Below are positions 9,108 to 17,446 of a stretch of 64,000 nucleotides of DNA, piece by piece. The DNA is from Polycladomyces subterraneus (GTDB taxonomy: Bacteria; Bacillota; Bacilli; Thermoactinomycetales; JIR-001). The notes below the pieces were generated by a model. That model saw only the letters and a list, made by a program, of their open reading frames with translations. It was not told where the DNA came from and ran no database searches. The stretch spans positions 118,249 to 182,248 of the forward strand of contig NZ_JANRHH010000036.1 in NCBI RefSeq assembly GCF_030433435.1, given 5' to 3'. The translations under genes were made by a program, and so were the position numbers. Within the stretch, counting starts at the first letter, position 1, and every line of letters begins with the position of its first letter.

Positions 9108-9181
9108 AGGGGCGTAGTTTAATGGTAGAACGGAGGTCTCCAAAACCTCTAGTGTGGGTTCGATTCCTACCGCCCCTGCCA
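9108..9181 (+). tRNA. tRNA-Trp (CCA)
   Basis: A 74-base tRNA with acceptor AGGGGCG/CGCCCCT, discriminator G and encoded CCA. The anticodon loop is CTCCAAA on stem GAGGT/ACCTC. Confidence 0.95.
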
Positions 9182-9187
9182 AAACAT

Positions 9188-9261
9188 GGGGGCATAGCCA
9201 AGTGGTAAGGCACGGGACTGCAAATCCCTTATCCCCGGTTCGATTCCGGGTGCCCCCTCCA
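9188..9261 (+). tRNA. tRNA-Cys (GCA)
   Basis: A 74-base tRNA with acceptor GGGGGCA/TGCCCCC and encoded CCA. The anticodon loop CTGCAAA gives anticodon GCA. Confidence 0.95.
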
Positions 9262-9286
9262 TATCATTGAAATGCGGATTCGACCA

Positions 9287-9312
9287 AAACCCGTCCAAGG
9301 GGTTCTTTTTTT
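9287..9312 (+). terminator. Terminator of the tRNA cluster
   Basis: AAACCC and GGGGTT form a short stem followed by C and seven T residues, ending the four-tRNA transcript. Confidence 0.65.
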
Positions 9313-9384
9313 ATATGCAACAGGAGGATGTTTGGGTGCATTTCCCGTACATATGATGTATTATGGAATTAAAGAGAGAAAAAT

Positions 9385-9445
9385 GGAGACCTGATTGCGT
9401 AACGAAACGGTATTCACCCTCATACGCTGTATAGAGCAGGTCTCC
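9385..9445 (+). promoter_or_regulatory. Structured leader of mecA
   Basis: GGAGACCTG (9385-9393) and CAGGTCTCC (9437-9445) are perfectly complementary, and inside them GCGTA and TACGC can form a second stem. The outer arm ends only a few bases before the ribosome site AGGGAGGG, so folding could influence mecA translation. The ligand or regulator, if any, is unknown. Confidence 0.5.
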
Positions 9446-9464
9446 AGCGAGGGAGGGTAAACCC

Positions 9465-10052
9465 ATGCGCGTCGAGCGTTTAGGGCGTGACAAGGTCCGC
9501 TTCTACTTATCCATGGACGATCTACTAGATCGTGGGATCAACAAGGAGGACATGTGGCGAGATATCCCCAAGGTGCACGAACTGTTCAACGACATGATGG
9601 AACAGGCGTATCAGGAGCTGGGGTTCGAGATTGCGGGGCCTGTGGCGGTAGAAGTGTTTGCCCTTCCGACGCAGGGGATGGTGGTTGTCGTCACCCGCGG
9701 TCGTACCCCTGAGACCGATGACGATCTCGATGTGGACGACATGTATGAGTTAGAAGTAACGCTGGAGGAAAGTGAGCAGATCATTTTCCGCTTTTCCGAT
9801 TTCGAAGACCTCATTCAGGCGGCGATCCGCTTGCAGTCTTTGATCCGCGAGGGCGGCAAAGTGTATGCTTACCAGAATCAATACTTCCTCGTATTTGACG
9901 AAGAAATCCAAACGGATAATTTGCAAGCCGTCATCGCCATTCTGACCGAATTCGGAGAACCTTCCACGGTGACCGAACATATGTTGGCTGAATACGGAAA
10001 ACCGGTGATGACGCAACATGCGATCGAGCAATTGATCCGCTATTTTGGTTAA
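9465..10052 (+). CDS. mecA: Adaptor protein MecA (MecA/MecB)
   Basis: A 195-residue MecA-family adaptor. The N-terminal part begins MRVERLGRDKVRFYLSMDDL, the substrate-binding domain. The C-terminal part (IFRFSDFEDLIQAA through YFLVFDEE to the end) is the ClpC-binding domain. MecA hands substrates such as competence and sporulation regulators to the ClpCP protease. The synteny is with B. subtilis ypbH (mecB), upstream of gudB, so this is probably the orthologue of that paralogue. The start has a strong AGGGAGGG. A structured leader precedes it and a terminator closes it. Confidence 0.92.
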   Translation: MRVERLGRDKVRFYLSMDDLLDRGINKEDMWRDIPKVHELFNDMMEQAYQELGFEIAGPVAVEVFALPTQGMVVVVTRGRTPETDDDLDVDDMYELEVTLEESEQIIFRFSDFEDLIQAAIRLQSLIREGGKVYAYQNQYFLVFDEEIQTDNLQAVIAILTEFGEPSTVTEHMLAEYGKPVMTQHAIEQLIRYFG

Positions 10053-10100
10053 TAGGCGTACGCATCGGTCAGGTGCGTATGTTTGATGTTCATACACAAA

Positions 10101-10138
10101 AGGAGCCGACTCCCCTTTTATATAGGGAGTCGGCTCCT
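10101..10138. terminator. Bidirectional terminator between mecA and the LmbE gene
   Basis: AGGAGCCGACTCCC and GGGAGTCGGCTCCT form a perfect 14-base-pair hairpin with a ten-base loop between convergent genes. Confidence 0.85.
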
Positions 10139-10145
10139 GCACTTT

Positions 10146-10871
10146 TCACCACCAACCTGTTTCCTTCCAATCCGGTCGTAACAGCCAACGACCGTTTTGC
10201 ATTGCCAGTTGATAATATTCCGTCGTGCGCAGTCGTTGCCAGTCTCCGGCCAACACGCCTGGAAACACGCGTTCGATGGATAAGTGCTGGGTACGGTGTT
10301 GGCGCAATGCTTCCATTATCGCCTGTCGGTTGGCCGTCACATCGATCGATGTGGTGATTTCATCGTCAGGTGTGGTGTAAATGGGTCCCCCTTCATGTAC
10401 TGCTGATTGGGGGATGACCACATAGTACAATTTGAAATTCAGGCGGTTTTTCACATGATCACAGGCTTGCACGACAGCTTGGTGCAATGCGCGGTGGTCG
10501 GCATGGCCCGAGATGCCTTCAGGCGGGAAAGTGACGATGACGTCAGGGCGGACTTTCTCCACTACCTGCAAAATATCCTTGACCAACACTTCCCCAGGTA
10601 AGTGAGACAGCTTCCCGTCGCCGAAATTCCGTTGGATGACTGTATCGATGCCGAGAATTTCCGCTGCGCGTGCCAATTCGATTTCGCGCACATCCCCTAG
10701 CTCTTCGGGACGGCATAAGGGAGGATCTCCCACCTTGCCAGCTTCGCCTCTCGTGGCACAATATAGCACGATTTGCACACCAGGGTCTTTGGCATATTTA
10801 GCGATCGTACCGCCACATGTAAATGTTTCGTCATCGGGATGGGCAAATAGAAGTAAAGCTGTTCGCTTCAT
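10146..10871 (-). CDS. PIG-L/LmbE-family deacetylase, probable BshB
   Basis: A 241-residue zinc deacetylase of the LmbE family. The metal motif AHPDDE is at residues 10-15 and a second GHADH at residues 122-126. In bacillithiol-making Firmicutes such proteins (BshB1/BshB2) remove acetate from GlcNAc-malate. The nearby ypdA, a bacillithiol disulfide reductase homologue, supports that role, but the family also contains mycothiol-conjugate and antibiotic enzymes. In B. subtilis bshB1 and bshB2 lie elsewhere, so the location is not diagnostic. The ribosome site is AAAGGATC before ATG 10871. Confidence 0.72.
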   Translation of the reverse strand: MKRTALLLFAHPDDETFTCGGTIAKYAKDPGVQIVLYCATRGEAGKVGDPPLCRPEELGDVREIELARAAEILGIDTVIQRNFGDGKLSHLPGEVLVKDILQVVEKVRPDVIVTFPPEGISGHADHRALHQAVVQACDHVKNRLNFKLYYVVIPQSAVHEGGPIYTTPDDEITTSIDVTANRQAIMEALRQHRTQHLSIERVFPGVLAGDWQRLRTTEYYQLAMQNGRWLLRPDWKETGWW

Positions 10872-11083
10872 GAAGTTTGATCCTTTCTTCTACGATTTTC
10901 CCCTGTTTCCAGTAAGCGTTCCCTAAAATCGATTTTGACTCCTTTCATGGATTCGTCAAGACAAATGGTGTTCCTTCCATGTGGGATGTGTTGTATACTG
11001 TGTAAGGACGCCCATGTTTTATTGAAAAATAGTGTATACTGAGCATTGGACTGATGGGAACTTTTTTTTTGAGGTGGTTAGGG

Positions 11084-12367
11084 ATGGGACAACAGTCTGA
11101 AAGGACCAACGAATCTGTGGAATCGAAAGAAAACCTCGACGTACTCGCATCCACGCAGATCGTGATCAAACAGGCGCTGGAAAAGTTGGGTTATCCGGAG
11201 CATGTTTACGAACTGTTGAAGGAGCCCTTGCGCGTGTTGACGGTCCGGATTCCGGTACGGATGGACGATGGTTCCGTCAAGGTGTTTACCGGCTATCGCG
11301 CACAGCACAACGACGCGGTCGGTCCAACCAAGGGAGGTGTGCGCTTTCACCCGGATGTAACGGAAAATGAAGTGAAAGCGCTTTCGATTTGGATGAGTCT
11401 GAAAGCAGGGATTGTCGATCTGCCGTATGGTGGTGGGAAAGGTGGTATAGTCTGCGATCCGCGGCAGATGTCCTTCCGTGAATTGGAACGGCTTTCACGC
11501 GGCTATGTGCGGGCGATCAGCCAAATTGTAGGTCCGACAAAAGATATTCCCGCGCCGGATGTGTTTACCAACTCGCAGATCATGGCGTGGATGATGGATG
11601 AATACAGCCGAATCCGTGAATTTGACTCCCCAGGATTCATTACCGGCAAACCGCTCGTGCTGGGTGGATCTCGAGGCAGGGAGACAGCGACGGCCAAAGG
11701 CGTGACGATCATGATTCGTGAAGCGGCCAAGAGGCGCAACCTGGACCTCAAAAACGCCAGGGTCGTGATCCAAGGATTCGGCAATGCTGGTAGCTTCCTC
11801 GCGAAGTTTATGAGTGATGCCGGGGCTAAGATTATCGGTATTTCTGATGCCTACGGCGGGTTGTATGATGAAAACGGTTTGGATATCGATTATCTCCTCG
11901 ATCGTCGGGACTCGTTCGGCACGGTAACCAAGCTGTTCAAAGATACAATCACCAACCAGGAATTGCTGGAGTTGGACTGTGACATCTTGGTACCGGCAGC
12001 GGTGGAAAACCAAATCACCGCATCCAATGCGCATCGTATCCGTGCCGATATTGTCGTTGAAGCGGCCAACGGACCGACCACCTTGGAAGCGACGCGTATC
12101 CTGCATGAGCGGGGAATTTTGCTCGTACCTGACGTGTTGGCCAGTGCTGGCGGTGTGACGGTTTCGTATTTCGAATGGGTACAGAACAATCAGGGCTATT
12201 ATTGGTCCGAGGAAGAAGTGGAGCGGAAACTGGAAGAAATCATGGTCAAAGCGTTTGAAAACGTCTACCATACAGCGCAATCCCGCAACGTGGACATGCG
12301 CCTTGCCGCATATATGGTGGGTGTTCGAAAAATGGCCGAAGCTTCCCGTTTCCGCGGTTGGGTATAA
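11084..12367 (+). CDS. gudB: NAD-specific glutamate dehydrogenase GudB
   Basis: A 427-residue glutamate dehydrogenase, the same length as active B. subtilis GudB. Seen are the substrate region [11 protein letters not shown], the catalytic Lys in [10 protein letters not shown], the dinucleotide fold at [12 protein letters not shown], and the ending [13 protein letters not shown]. It catalyses oxidative deamination of glutamate to 2-oxoglutarate. The tandem nine-base duplication that inactivates the gene in laboratory B. subtilis is not present around [13 protein letters not shown] 11084 is preferred over 11054 because TGAGGTGG precedes it. ypdA follows after a hairpin. Confidence 0.96.
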   Translation: MGQQSERTNESVESKENLDVLASTQIVIKQALEKLGYPEHVYELLKEPLRVLTVRIPVRMDDGSVKVFTGYRAQHNDAVGPTKGGVRFHPDVTENEVKALSIWMSLKAGIVDLPYGGGKGGIVCDPRQMSFRELERLSRGYVRAISQIVGPTKDIPAPDVFTNSQIMAWMMDEYSRIREFDSPGFITGKPLVLGGSRGRETATAKGVTIMIREAAKRRNLDLKNARVVIQGFGNAGSFLAKFMSDAGAKIIGISDAYGGLYDENGLDIDYLLDRRDSFGTVTKLFKDTITNQELLELDCDILVPAAVENQITASNAHRIRADIVVEAANGPTTLEATRILHERGILLVPDVLASAGGVTVSYFEWVQNNQGYYWSEEEVERKLEEIMVKAFENVYHTAQSRNVDMRLAAYMVGVRKMAEASRFRGWV

Positions 12368-12392
12368 TAAAATAATAAAGAATCACTGAACA

Positions 12393-12420
12393 GAAAACAC
12401 CCTGGCTCAGGGTGTTTTCA
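12393..12420 (+). terminator. Terminator between gudB and ypdA
   Basis: GAAAACACCCTG, a GCT loop and CAGGGTGTTTTC form a perfect 12-base-pair hairpin ending in TTTTC. The ypdA ribosome site begins a few bases later. Confidence 0.75.
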
Positions 12421-12441
12421 TCATCAAGGGGTGGTGAAACA

Positions 12442-13422
12442 ATGGAAGACATGATCATCATCGGAGCGGGACCATGCGGATTGTCTGTTGCGGTGGAAGC
12501 GAAAAACCGGGGACTTTCCCCGTTGGTGATCGAAAAAGGATGCTTGGTCAATTCGATTTATCATTTTCCTACACATATGACGTTTTTCAGTACCCCGGAA
12601 TTGCTGGAGATCGGGGATGTGCCGTTCGTGACTGCACGTGAAAAGCCGACCCGTCACGAGGCGTTGGTCTATTATCGCACGGTAGCGGAGAAATTTGATT
12701 TACGCATCCATACGTACGAAAAAGTGGTGCGCGTGGAAAAAGGCAACGACGGCATTTTTGATGTGCAGACGGAGAAAAATGGCCGATCGCTCCGATATCG
12801 AACACGTCACGTCGTCGTTGCTACCGGTTATTACGACAACCCTAATCTGATGGGCGTACCCGGAGAAGATCTGCCCAAAGTGCACCATTATTTTGAAGAG
12901 GGACATCCGTTTTCCGGATTGGAAGTGCTGGTAGTTGGAGGGAAAAACTCGGCGGTTATCGCCGCGTTGGAGCTCCATCGAGTCGGGGCCAAGGTGACGA
13001 TGTCCTATCGCCGCTCGGCGTTTACCGATAGTGTTAAAGCGTGGCTGAAGCCGGTAATCGAAAGTGCGATCCGCAAAGGATGGATCAATATGTATTGGAA
13101 CAGCGAAATTCGTGAAATCAAACCGGATTCTGTCGTTCTTGAACAGGAGGGGCGGCGATTGGAAATTGCCAACGACGTGGTATTTGCGATGACCGGATAC
13201 CGACCAGACCGTTCCCTGATGGAAAGATTGGGTGTGACGTTTGATCCGGAAACGGGAGAACCGACCCATAATCCCGACACGATGGAGACCAACGTACAGG
13301 GACTTTATATCGCGGGGGTAATCGCTGCCGGACATGACGCCAACAAGATCTTCATCGAAAACGGACGCTTCCATGGGGCAAAAATTGCCGAACACATATC
13401 GGGTAAAGTATCTGTATCGTAG
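12442..13422 (+). CDS. ypdA: YpdA-family bacillithiol disulfide reductase
   Basis: A 326-residue flavoprotein. FAD binding is shown by IIGAGPCGLS at residues 6-15, NADPH binding by VVGGKNSAVIAALEL near residue 165, and a second FAD motif by GLYIAGVIAAG near the end. YpdA (Bdr) reduces bacillithiol disulfide in Firmicutes. The redox Cys follows the first motif (GAGPCG), as in known YpdA proteins. It lies directly after gudB, as in B. subtilis. ATG 12442 follows AAGGGGTGG. The LmbE-type protein nearby is a candidate bacillithiol synthesis enzyme. Confidence 0.92.
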   Translation: MEDMIIIGAGPCGLSVAVEAKNRGLSPLVIEKGCLVNSIYHFPTHMTFFSTPELLEIGDVPFVTAREKPTRHEALVYYRTVAEKFDLRIHTYEKVVRVEKGNDGIFDVQTEKNGRSLRYRTRHVVVATGYYDNPNLMGVPGEDLPKVHHYFEEGHPFSGLEVLVVGGKNSAVIAALELHRVGAKVTMSYRRSAFTDSVKAWLKPVIESAIRKGWINMYWNSEIREIKPDSVVLEQEGRRLEIANDVVFAMTGYRPDRSLMERLGVTFDPETGEPTHNPDTMETNVQGLYIAGVIAAGHDANKIFIENGRFHGAKIAEHISGKVSVS

Positions 13423-13478
13423 GTTATGGATTTGGGTAATAATGATGATACACGGCAACGGAGCAGGGTGAACGGAAT

Positions 13479-13637
13479 ATGAGCAAAGACAAATACTGGG
13501 TACGGATTCGTTGCAAGCGCTGTGGAGAGCGTTTCGTACTCAAAGGTCGCATGCGAAAGGGTCAAATCGAAACGGGTTTTAAGCAATGTTTGTGCGATAA
13601 TCAAACTGATTTTGATATCCACACCGAACGATGCTGA
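13479..13637 (+). CDS. Small cysteine-rich (zinc-ribbon-like) protein, 52 residues
   Basis: ATG 13479 opens a 52-codon frame beginning MSKDKYWVRIRCKRCGERF and ending IHTERC. Four cysteines are arranged as CxxC (residues 12 and 15) and CxC (37 and 39), with a His and a final Cys behind, which suggests a zinc ribbon. An AGGGTGA ribosome site precedes it, and it sits between ypdA and the next terminator, so it is probably made with ypdA. B. subtilis has a small uncharacterised gene, ypeQ, in the same part of the chromosome; orthology is not shown. The function is unknown. Confidence 0.6.
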   Translation: MSKDKYWVRIRCKRCGERFVLKGRMRKGQIETGFKQCLCDNQTDFDIHTERC

Positions 13638-13703
13638 CAAAGTGACTGCTCGCTTGAACGTGTCCGAGAGACAGTGTCTCGTAAGTCACTGTCAGCCAGT
13701 TAC

Positions 13704-13728
13704 AGCCGGTTTTAACCGGCTTTTTTTG
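13704..13728 (+). terminator. Terminator after ypdA and the 52-residue protein
   Basis: AGCCGGT, TTTA and ACCGGCT form a perfect hairpin followed by seven T residues. Just upstream, 13668-13680 is a 13-base palindrome (GAGACAGTGTCTC). Confidence 0.9.
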
Positions 13729-13729
13729 T

Positions 13730-13760
13730 TGCATAAAGGGGGAATCATAGGTTCAGACTA
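13730..13760 (+). promoter_or_regulatory. Likely sigma-G promoter of sleB-ypeB
   Basis: TGCATA (13730-13735) and CAGACTA (13754-13760) are 18 bases apart. This resembles the forespore sigma-G consensus (GHATR, 17-18 bases, CATnHTA) with one mismatch in the -10, and fits the known forespore expression of sleB and ypeB. Confidence 0.55.
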
Positions 13761-13799
13761 CCTCCAAAGGCAATTTCAGTCGGTATGGAGGGGGAAATC

Positions 13800-14273
13800 A
13801 TGAAGCGGAAGTTTCCGGTGCGCGTTTTACTCTTGGTCAGTTGTTTCACCCTCGTTTTCTGTCTCACCGGTTCACTTGACACTTCCGCCGCCCGTGTAGG
13901 CAAATACAGCGGAAAGTATTCTGCGAACGATATCCAGTTACTCGCCAATGCCATTTACGGAGAAGCAAGAGGAGAGCCGTATATCGGTCAGGTCGCCATC
14001 GGCGCCGTCATTCTGAATCGAGTGGCGTCACCCAGGTTTCCTAACAGTATCCCGGGTGTCATCTTTGAACCAGGAGCGTTTACAGCGGTATCGGACGGTC
14101 AAATTTGGTTGACGCCCAACGCCACCGCCAAAAAAGCGGCGATGGACGCGATCAACGGTTGGGATCCCGTGCCAGGATGTTTGTACTATTTCAATCCGGC
14201 TACAGCCACATCCGGATGGATCTGGAATCGTCCGCAGGTCAAACGGATCGGCAAACATATTTTCTGCCGTTGA
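13800..14273 (+). CDS. sleB: Spore cortex-lytic enzyme SleB, short form
   Basis: A 157-residue secreted hydrolase_2 protein. A signal peptide (KRKFPVRVLLLVSCFTLVF) runs to about residue 30. The lytic domain starts at NDIQLLANAIYGEARGE, with the expected catalytic Glu55, and ends in the typical IGKHIFCR. SleB is a lytic transglycosylase that digests spore cortex during germination and needs YpeB for stability. The N-terminal peptidoglycan-binding domain found in B. subtilis SleB (about 300 residues) is missing, so by length it looks like CwlJ, but the signal peptide and ypeB next door favour SleB. ATG 13800 follows GGAGGGGG. Confidence 0.85.
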   Translation: MKRKFPVRVLLLVSCFTLVFCLTGSLDTSAARVGKYSGKYSANDIQLLANAIYGEARGEPYIGQVAIGAVILNRVASPRFPNSIPGVIFEPGAFTAVSDGQIWLTPNATAKKAAMDAINGWDPVPGCLYYFNPATATSGWIWNRPQVKRIGKHIFCR

Positions 14274-14291
14274 AGAGGGAGGAATCATGAC

Positions 14292-15641
14292 GTGTACAGA
14301 CGCATAGCCGCGATATTGTTTCCCATTGCCGTGATCGCGCTGATCGGTACGGTGGTGTGGGGTTATCAAGAGAATCAGGATAAGAATTCGGTACTCATCA
14401 AAGCGGAAAACCAGTATCAGCGGGCGTTTCACGAGCTTAACTTCCACATGGATCAATTGCAGGATGAATTGGGCAAAACGTTGGTTCTGCACACGCGACC
14501 GTCCATGGTCAACCGCTTAACCAATGTCTGGCGGCTCACTTATGCCGCACAGAGCGATCTTGCACAACTGCCTCTGACCTTGATGCCATTTAACAAGACA
14601 GAAGATTTTTTGTCCAAGGTGGGCAATTTCACTTTTCACATCGGATTGAGAGATCTTGAAAAAGAGCCGTTGACGGATAAAGAGTGGGGAACCCTTAGGG
14701 CATTGTATGAACGAGCCAGTCAGGTGCAGACGGATTTGCAAAAAGTGCAGTCCCAAGTGTTGTCGCGCAATTTACGTTGGATGGACGTGGAACTGGCGCT
14801 GGCCACGGAAGGGAAGAAGATGGACACGACCATCATTGACGGTTTCCGCAAAGTGGACAAAACGATGGAGGGTTATTCTGAAGTGGATTGGGGTCCCACC
14901 ATCAACAACCAGGAAGCCAGGGAAAAACAACAATATGTGCGGCTTTCCGGAAAACCGGCAACGGTGCAGGAAGTGAAAAACAAGCTGGCGTTTGTATTGG
15001 GTCGGCCGACCACGAGGGGAATTGTGGTGACTGAAAACCGCAAAGGGGATTTTCAAACGTACTCCGCCCGTTTGAAGCGGGAGGACGGTTACATGGTATA
15101 TGCGGACTTCACCAAAAAAGGTGGATATTTGGTGTGGTTGATGTTCGACAGACCGGTGGAGCGGCAACGGTTGTCAATCGGGGAAGCACAGAATCGAGCA
15201 GCGCGGTTTTTAAACCGGCTGGGCTATCCGACGATGCGGGCCATTTCGTATGATTCCTCGCAACAGACGGCCACCTTTACGTATGTCCATCAAGAACGGG
15301 GAGCGTTAATCTACCCGGAATCCGTCACGGTGAAGGTAGCGTTGGACAATGGAGAGATCATGGCGCTGCAGGCCAATGATTATGTATTCAATCATCCTGT
15401 GATGAAACAACTTCACCGTCCTCGTCTGTCTGCGAAGCAGGCGGAAAAGGCGGTCAACCCCCGGCTTAATTTGGAGAAGAGTAATCTGGCGGTCATCTAC
15501 GGTGAAGACGGCAATCCCGTCCTGTGCTATGAGTTTGTCGGATGGTTGGGAGACGACCAGTACCGCATTTTCATCAATGCGGACAACGGACGGGAAGAAT
15601 TCGTGGATAAGGTGAAAAAGGCGGATACGAGCAAGTTGTGA
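14292..15641 (+). CDS. ypeB: Germination protein YpeB
   Basis: A 449-residue protein, matching B. subtilis YpeB in length. One N-terminal membrane helix (residues 4-22, IAAILFPIAVIALIGTVVW) is followed by a helical region and then three PepSY-like repeats in the C-terminal half (for example LSIGEAQNRAARFLNRLGYP and LSAKQAEKAVNPRL). YpeB sits at the inner spore membrane, is required for SleB localisation and holds it inactive until germination. GTG 14292 lies nine bases after GAGGGAGGA. It is 18 bases downstream of sleB and certainly in the same transcript. Confidence 0.95.
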   Translation: MYRRIAAILFPIAVIALIGTVVWGYQENQDKNSVLIKAENQYQRAFHELNFHMDQLQDELGKTLVLHTRPSMVNRLTNVWRLTYAAQSDLAQLPLTLMPFNKTEDFLSKVGNFTFHIGLRDLEKEPLTDKEWGTLRALYERASQVQTDLQKVQSQVLSRNLRWMDVELALATEGKKMDTTIIDGFRKVDKTMEGYSEVDWGPTINNQEAREKQQYVRLSGKPATVQEVKNKLAFVLGRPTTRGIVVTENRKGDFQTYSARLKREDGYMVYADFTKKGGYLVWLMFDRPVERQRLSIGEAQNRAARFLNRLGYPTMRAISYDSSQQTATFTYVHQERGALIYPESVTVKVALDNGEIMALQANDYVFNHPVMKQLHRPRLSAKQAEKAVNPRLNLEKSNLAVIYGEDGNPVLCYEFVGWLGDDQYRIFINADNGREEFVDKVKKADTSKL

Positions 15642-16176
15642 TGACAGCTGGAGTGGCTCGCGGTGGATGTCTGCCTTTGTAGGATGCGGGTAGAGTGAGT
15701 TAAAACAGAATGTCTCGGTTGTACGCGAAATTTTAAATGGGGCCGTTGATCCGAGGAATTCTCCGGGGATACGGTCCCTATCCTTTGCTCTCCAATTGAC
15801 AGGACGAAGATATTGCTCCCTCATGGGAAATGACAGAAAAAAATGGAGAAGGTCATTGCGCGGGACAGGGTTTTGTGGTAACCTAAAATCAGAGTTGACT
15901 ACAATGGAATACATAGCGGATTGCGAAATCGCTGTCTGTCTCACGGTCGGAGTTTTTCGATAGGGGATCACTTGAAATCGAGTTGAATCGAATAAAGTTA
16001 TCCACAATCGAGCAGGCTCGACCTGCTCGTTTTCATTTCATCCCGCTTATCCAGGCTTGGACGAAGCCATCGTGGATGGATGTGGATCGCCACGCCAGAT
16101 GAAGCGAGAAGCCCACAGCGACAAAAGGAAGTGCCTCTGTTACTTTAACCGTGTGGAGCAAGTCACGGGAGGAATC
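15642..16176. other. 535-base intergenic region before cmk
   Basis: No convincing gene is seen; short open frames lack ribosome sites and cysteine or membrane signatures. CGAGCAGG (16009-16016) and CCTGCTCG (16022-16029) make a terminator-like hairpin followed by TTTTCATTT. A single perfect DnaA-box sequence (TTATCCACA) lies at 15998-16006. The B. subtilis genes ypfA and ypfB, which occupy this position, are absent. Confidence 0.6.
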
Positions 16177-16851
16177 ATGTGCATGAAGTCTTTTTCAGTC
16201 GCGATCGACGGCCCGGCAGGTGCCGGGAAGAGTACGGTCGCCCGAAAAGTGGCGGAACGGCTGGGACTCACGTACGTCGATACTGGTGCCATGTATCGGG
16301 CGATCACTTGGAAAGTCCTGCGAGAGCAGGTGGATCCGTCGGATGAAGTGGCTGTGACGCGTTTGGCGCAGCAGGCCAAAATCGATATTCATCCGACAGA
16401 CATTTGGGTGGATGGTGTCCGTGTAACCGAAGAGATCCGCTCCCCCGAGGTGACAGCTCGGGTGTCGGCAGTGGCCCGAATCCCCGGTGTCCGGGAGGCA
16501 TTGGTGGAGAAACAACGGGCGATTGCACAAACGACCGGTGTCGTCATGGATGGCCGGGACATTGGCACCTATGTGTTGCCCGATGCAGATGTGAAAGTGT
16601 TTTTGACCGCTTCCATCGAGGAGCGTGCCCGTCGGCGTCATTTGGAAATGATGCGTCGCGGTTTTTCCGCGGATTTGGAGGAATTGAAAGAGGCGATTCG
16701 ACGACGGGACGAAGCGGACACCACTCGCGAACACGCCCCTTTGCGCAAAGCGGATGACGCAGTGGAAATCGACACCACGTCCCATTCCATCAACGATGTG
16801 GTGGAACGAATCTTGGAACTCTGTCGAACCAAAGTGGGCGGTGGAGAGTAA
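16177..16851 (+). CDS. cmk: Cytidylate kinase
   Basis: A 224-residue kinase, identical in length to B. subtilis Cmk. The P-loop DGPAGAGKST is at residues 11-20, the CMP-binding TGAMYRA follows at about residue 34, and DGRDIGT and RRRDEADTTRE supply the remaining nucleotide-binding residues. It phosphorylates CMP and dCMP. ATG 16177 has GGGAGGAATC in front; the upstream open frame has no homology. The following plsC starts two bases after this gene's stop codon, so the two are cotranscribed, as is common in Bacillales. Confidence 0.95.
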   Translation: MCMKSFSVAIDGPAGAGKSTVARKVAERLGLTYVDTGAMYRAITWKVLREQVDPSDEVAVTRLAQQAKIDIHPTDIWVDGVRVTEEIRSPEVTARVSAVARIPGVREALVEKQRAIAQTTGVVMDGRDIGTYVLPDADVKVFLTASIEERARRRHLEMMRRGFSADLEELKEAIRRRDEADTTREHAPLRKADDAVEIDTTSHSINDVVERILELCRTKVGGGE

Positions 16852-16852
16852 G

Positions 16853-17446
16853 ATGTTATATCCTTTTGCGCGTTGGGTATGCCGATGTTTTTTCGCCTTG
16901 GTGTACCGTTGGAAAGTTGATGGGGCGCATCACATCCCTGCTGACGGCCCGGTTATCGTCTGTTGCAATCATATTGGAAATCTGGACCCTCCATTGGTTG
17001 GTTCAGCACTTCAGCGCAAGGTGCATTTCATGGCCAAAGAGGAGTTGTTTCGCGTACCGCTGCTCAGACAGTTGATTCAAGCTTTGGGAGCGTTTCCCGT
17101 CAAACGGGGAGCATCCGATAAACGCGCGATCAAGCATGCCCTGGCACTGTTGGAACAGAATCGGGTTTTGGTCATTTTTCCAGAAGGGACGCGATCGAAA
17201 ACCGGGGAGTTGGGAGAAGGCCGACCTGGTGCGGCATTCCTCGCGTTGAAAAGCAATGCGACCGTCGTACCGGCAGCCATCATCGGCCCTTACCGATTGT
17301 TTCGTCCCATCCGCGTTCGTTTCGGTCCCCCCGTTGATCTGACACCATGGTTGGAGACCAAGGTAAGCACAGAGACGACCAAGGAAGCGACCAAACGGAT
17401 CATGCAGGAAATCCGCCGTTTGATTGAGGAAGGTAGCGGACGATGA
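16853..17446 (+). CDS. plsC: 1-acyl-sn-glycerol-3-phosphate acyltransferase
   Basis: A 197-residue PlsC-type acyltransferase. The catalytic HX4D motif is NHIGNLD (His40, Asp45), and the substrate-binding motif FPEGTRSK lies near residue 113, with the VVPAAIIG motif after it. It acylates lysophosphatidic acid to phosphatidic acid at the membrane. The N-terminal hydrophobic stretch supports membrane association. The ribosome site is GGTGGAGAG at the end of cmk. It works with PlsY, encoded 6 kb downstream, in the first steps of phospholipid synthesis. Confidence 0.92.
   Translation: MLYPFARWVCRCFFALVYRWKVDGAHHIPADGPVIVCCNHIGNLDPPLVGSALQRKVHFMAKEELFRVPLLRQLIQALGAFPVKRGASDKRAIKHALALLEQNRVLVIFPEGTRSKTGELGEGRPGAAFLALKSNATVVPAAIIGPYRLFRPIRVRFGPPVDLTPWLETKVSTETTKEATKRIMQEIRRLIEEGSGR

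Noticed and set aside
11495..12280. Long open frame on the minus strand opposite gudB
   Set aside because: It has no ribosome site or family motif and mirrors the codon pattern of gudB; the same applies to long minus-strand frames opposite coxE (1851-2846) and mgtE.
11084..12367. Possible cryptic gudB through a nine-base duplication
   Set aside because: The region around [10 protein letters not shown] has no tandem duplication; the enzyme appears intact.
15998..16006. Perfect DnaA box (TTATCCACA)
   Set aside because: A single box between ypeB and cmk, without neighbouring boxes, an AT-rich unwinding region or dnaA/dnaN, is not evidence of an origin.
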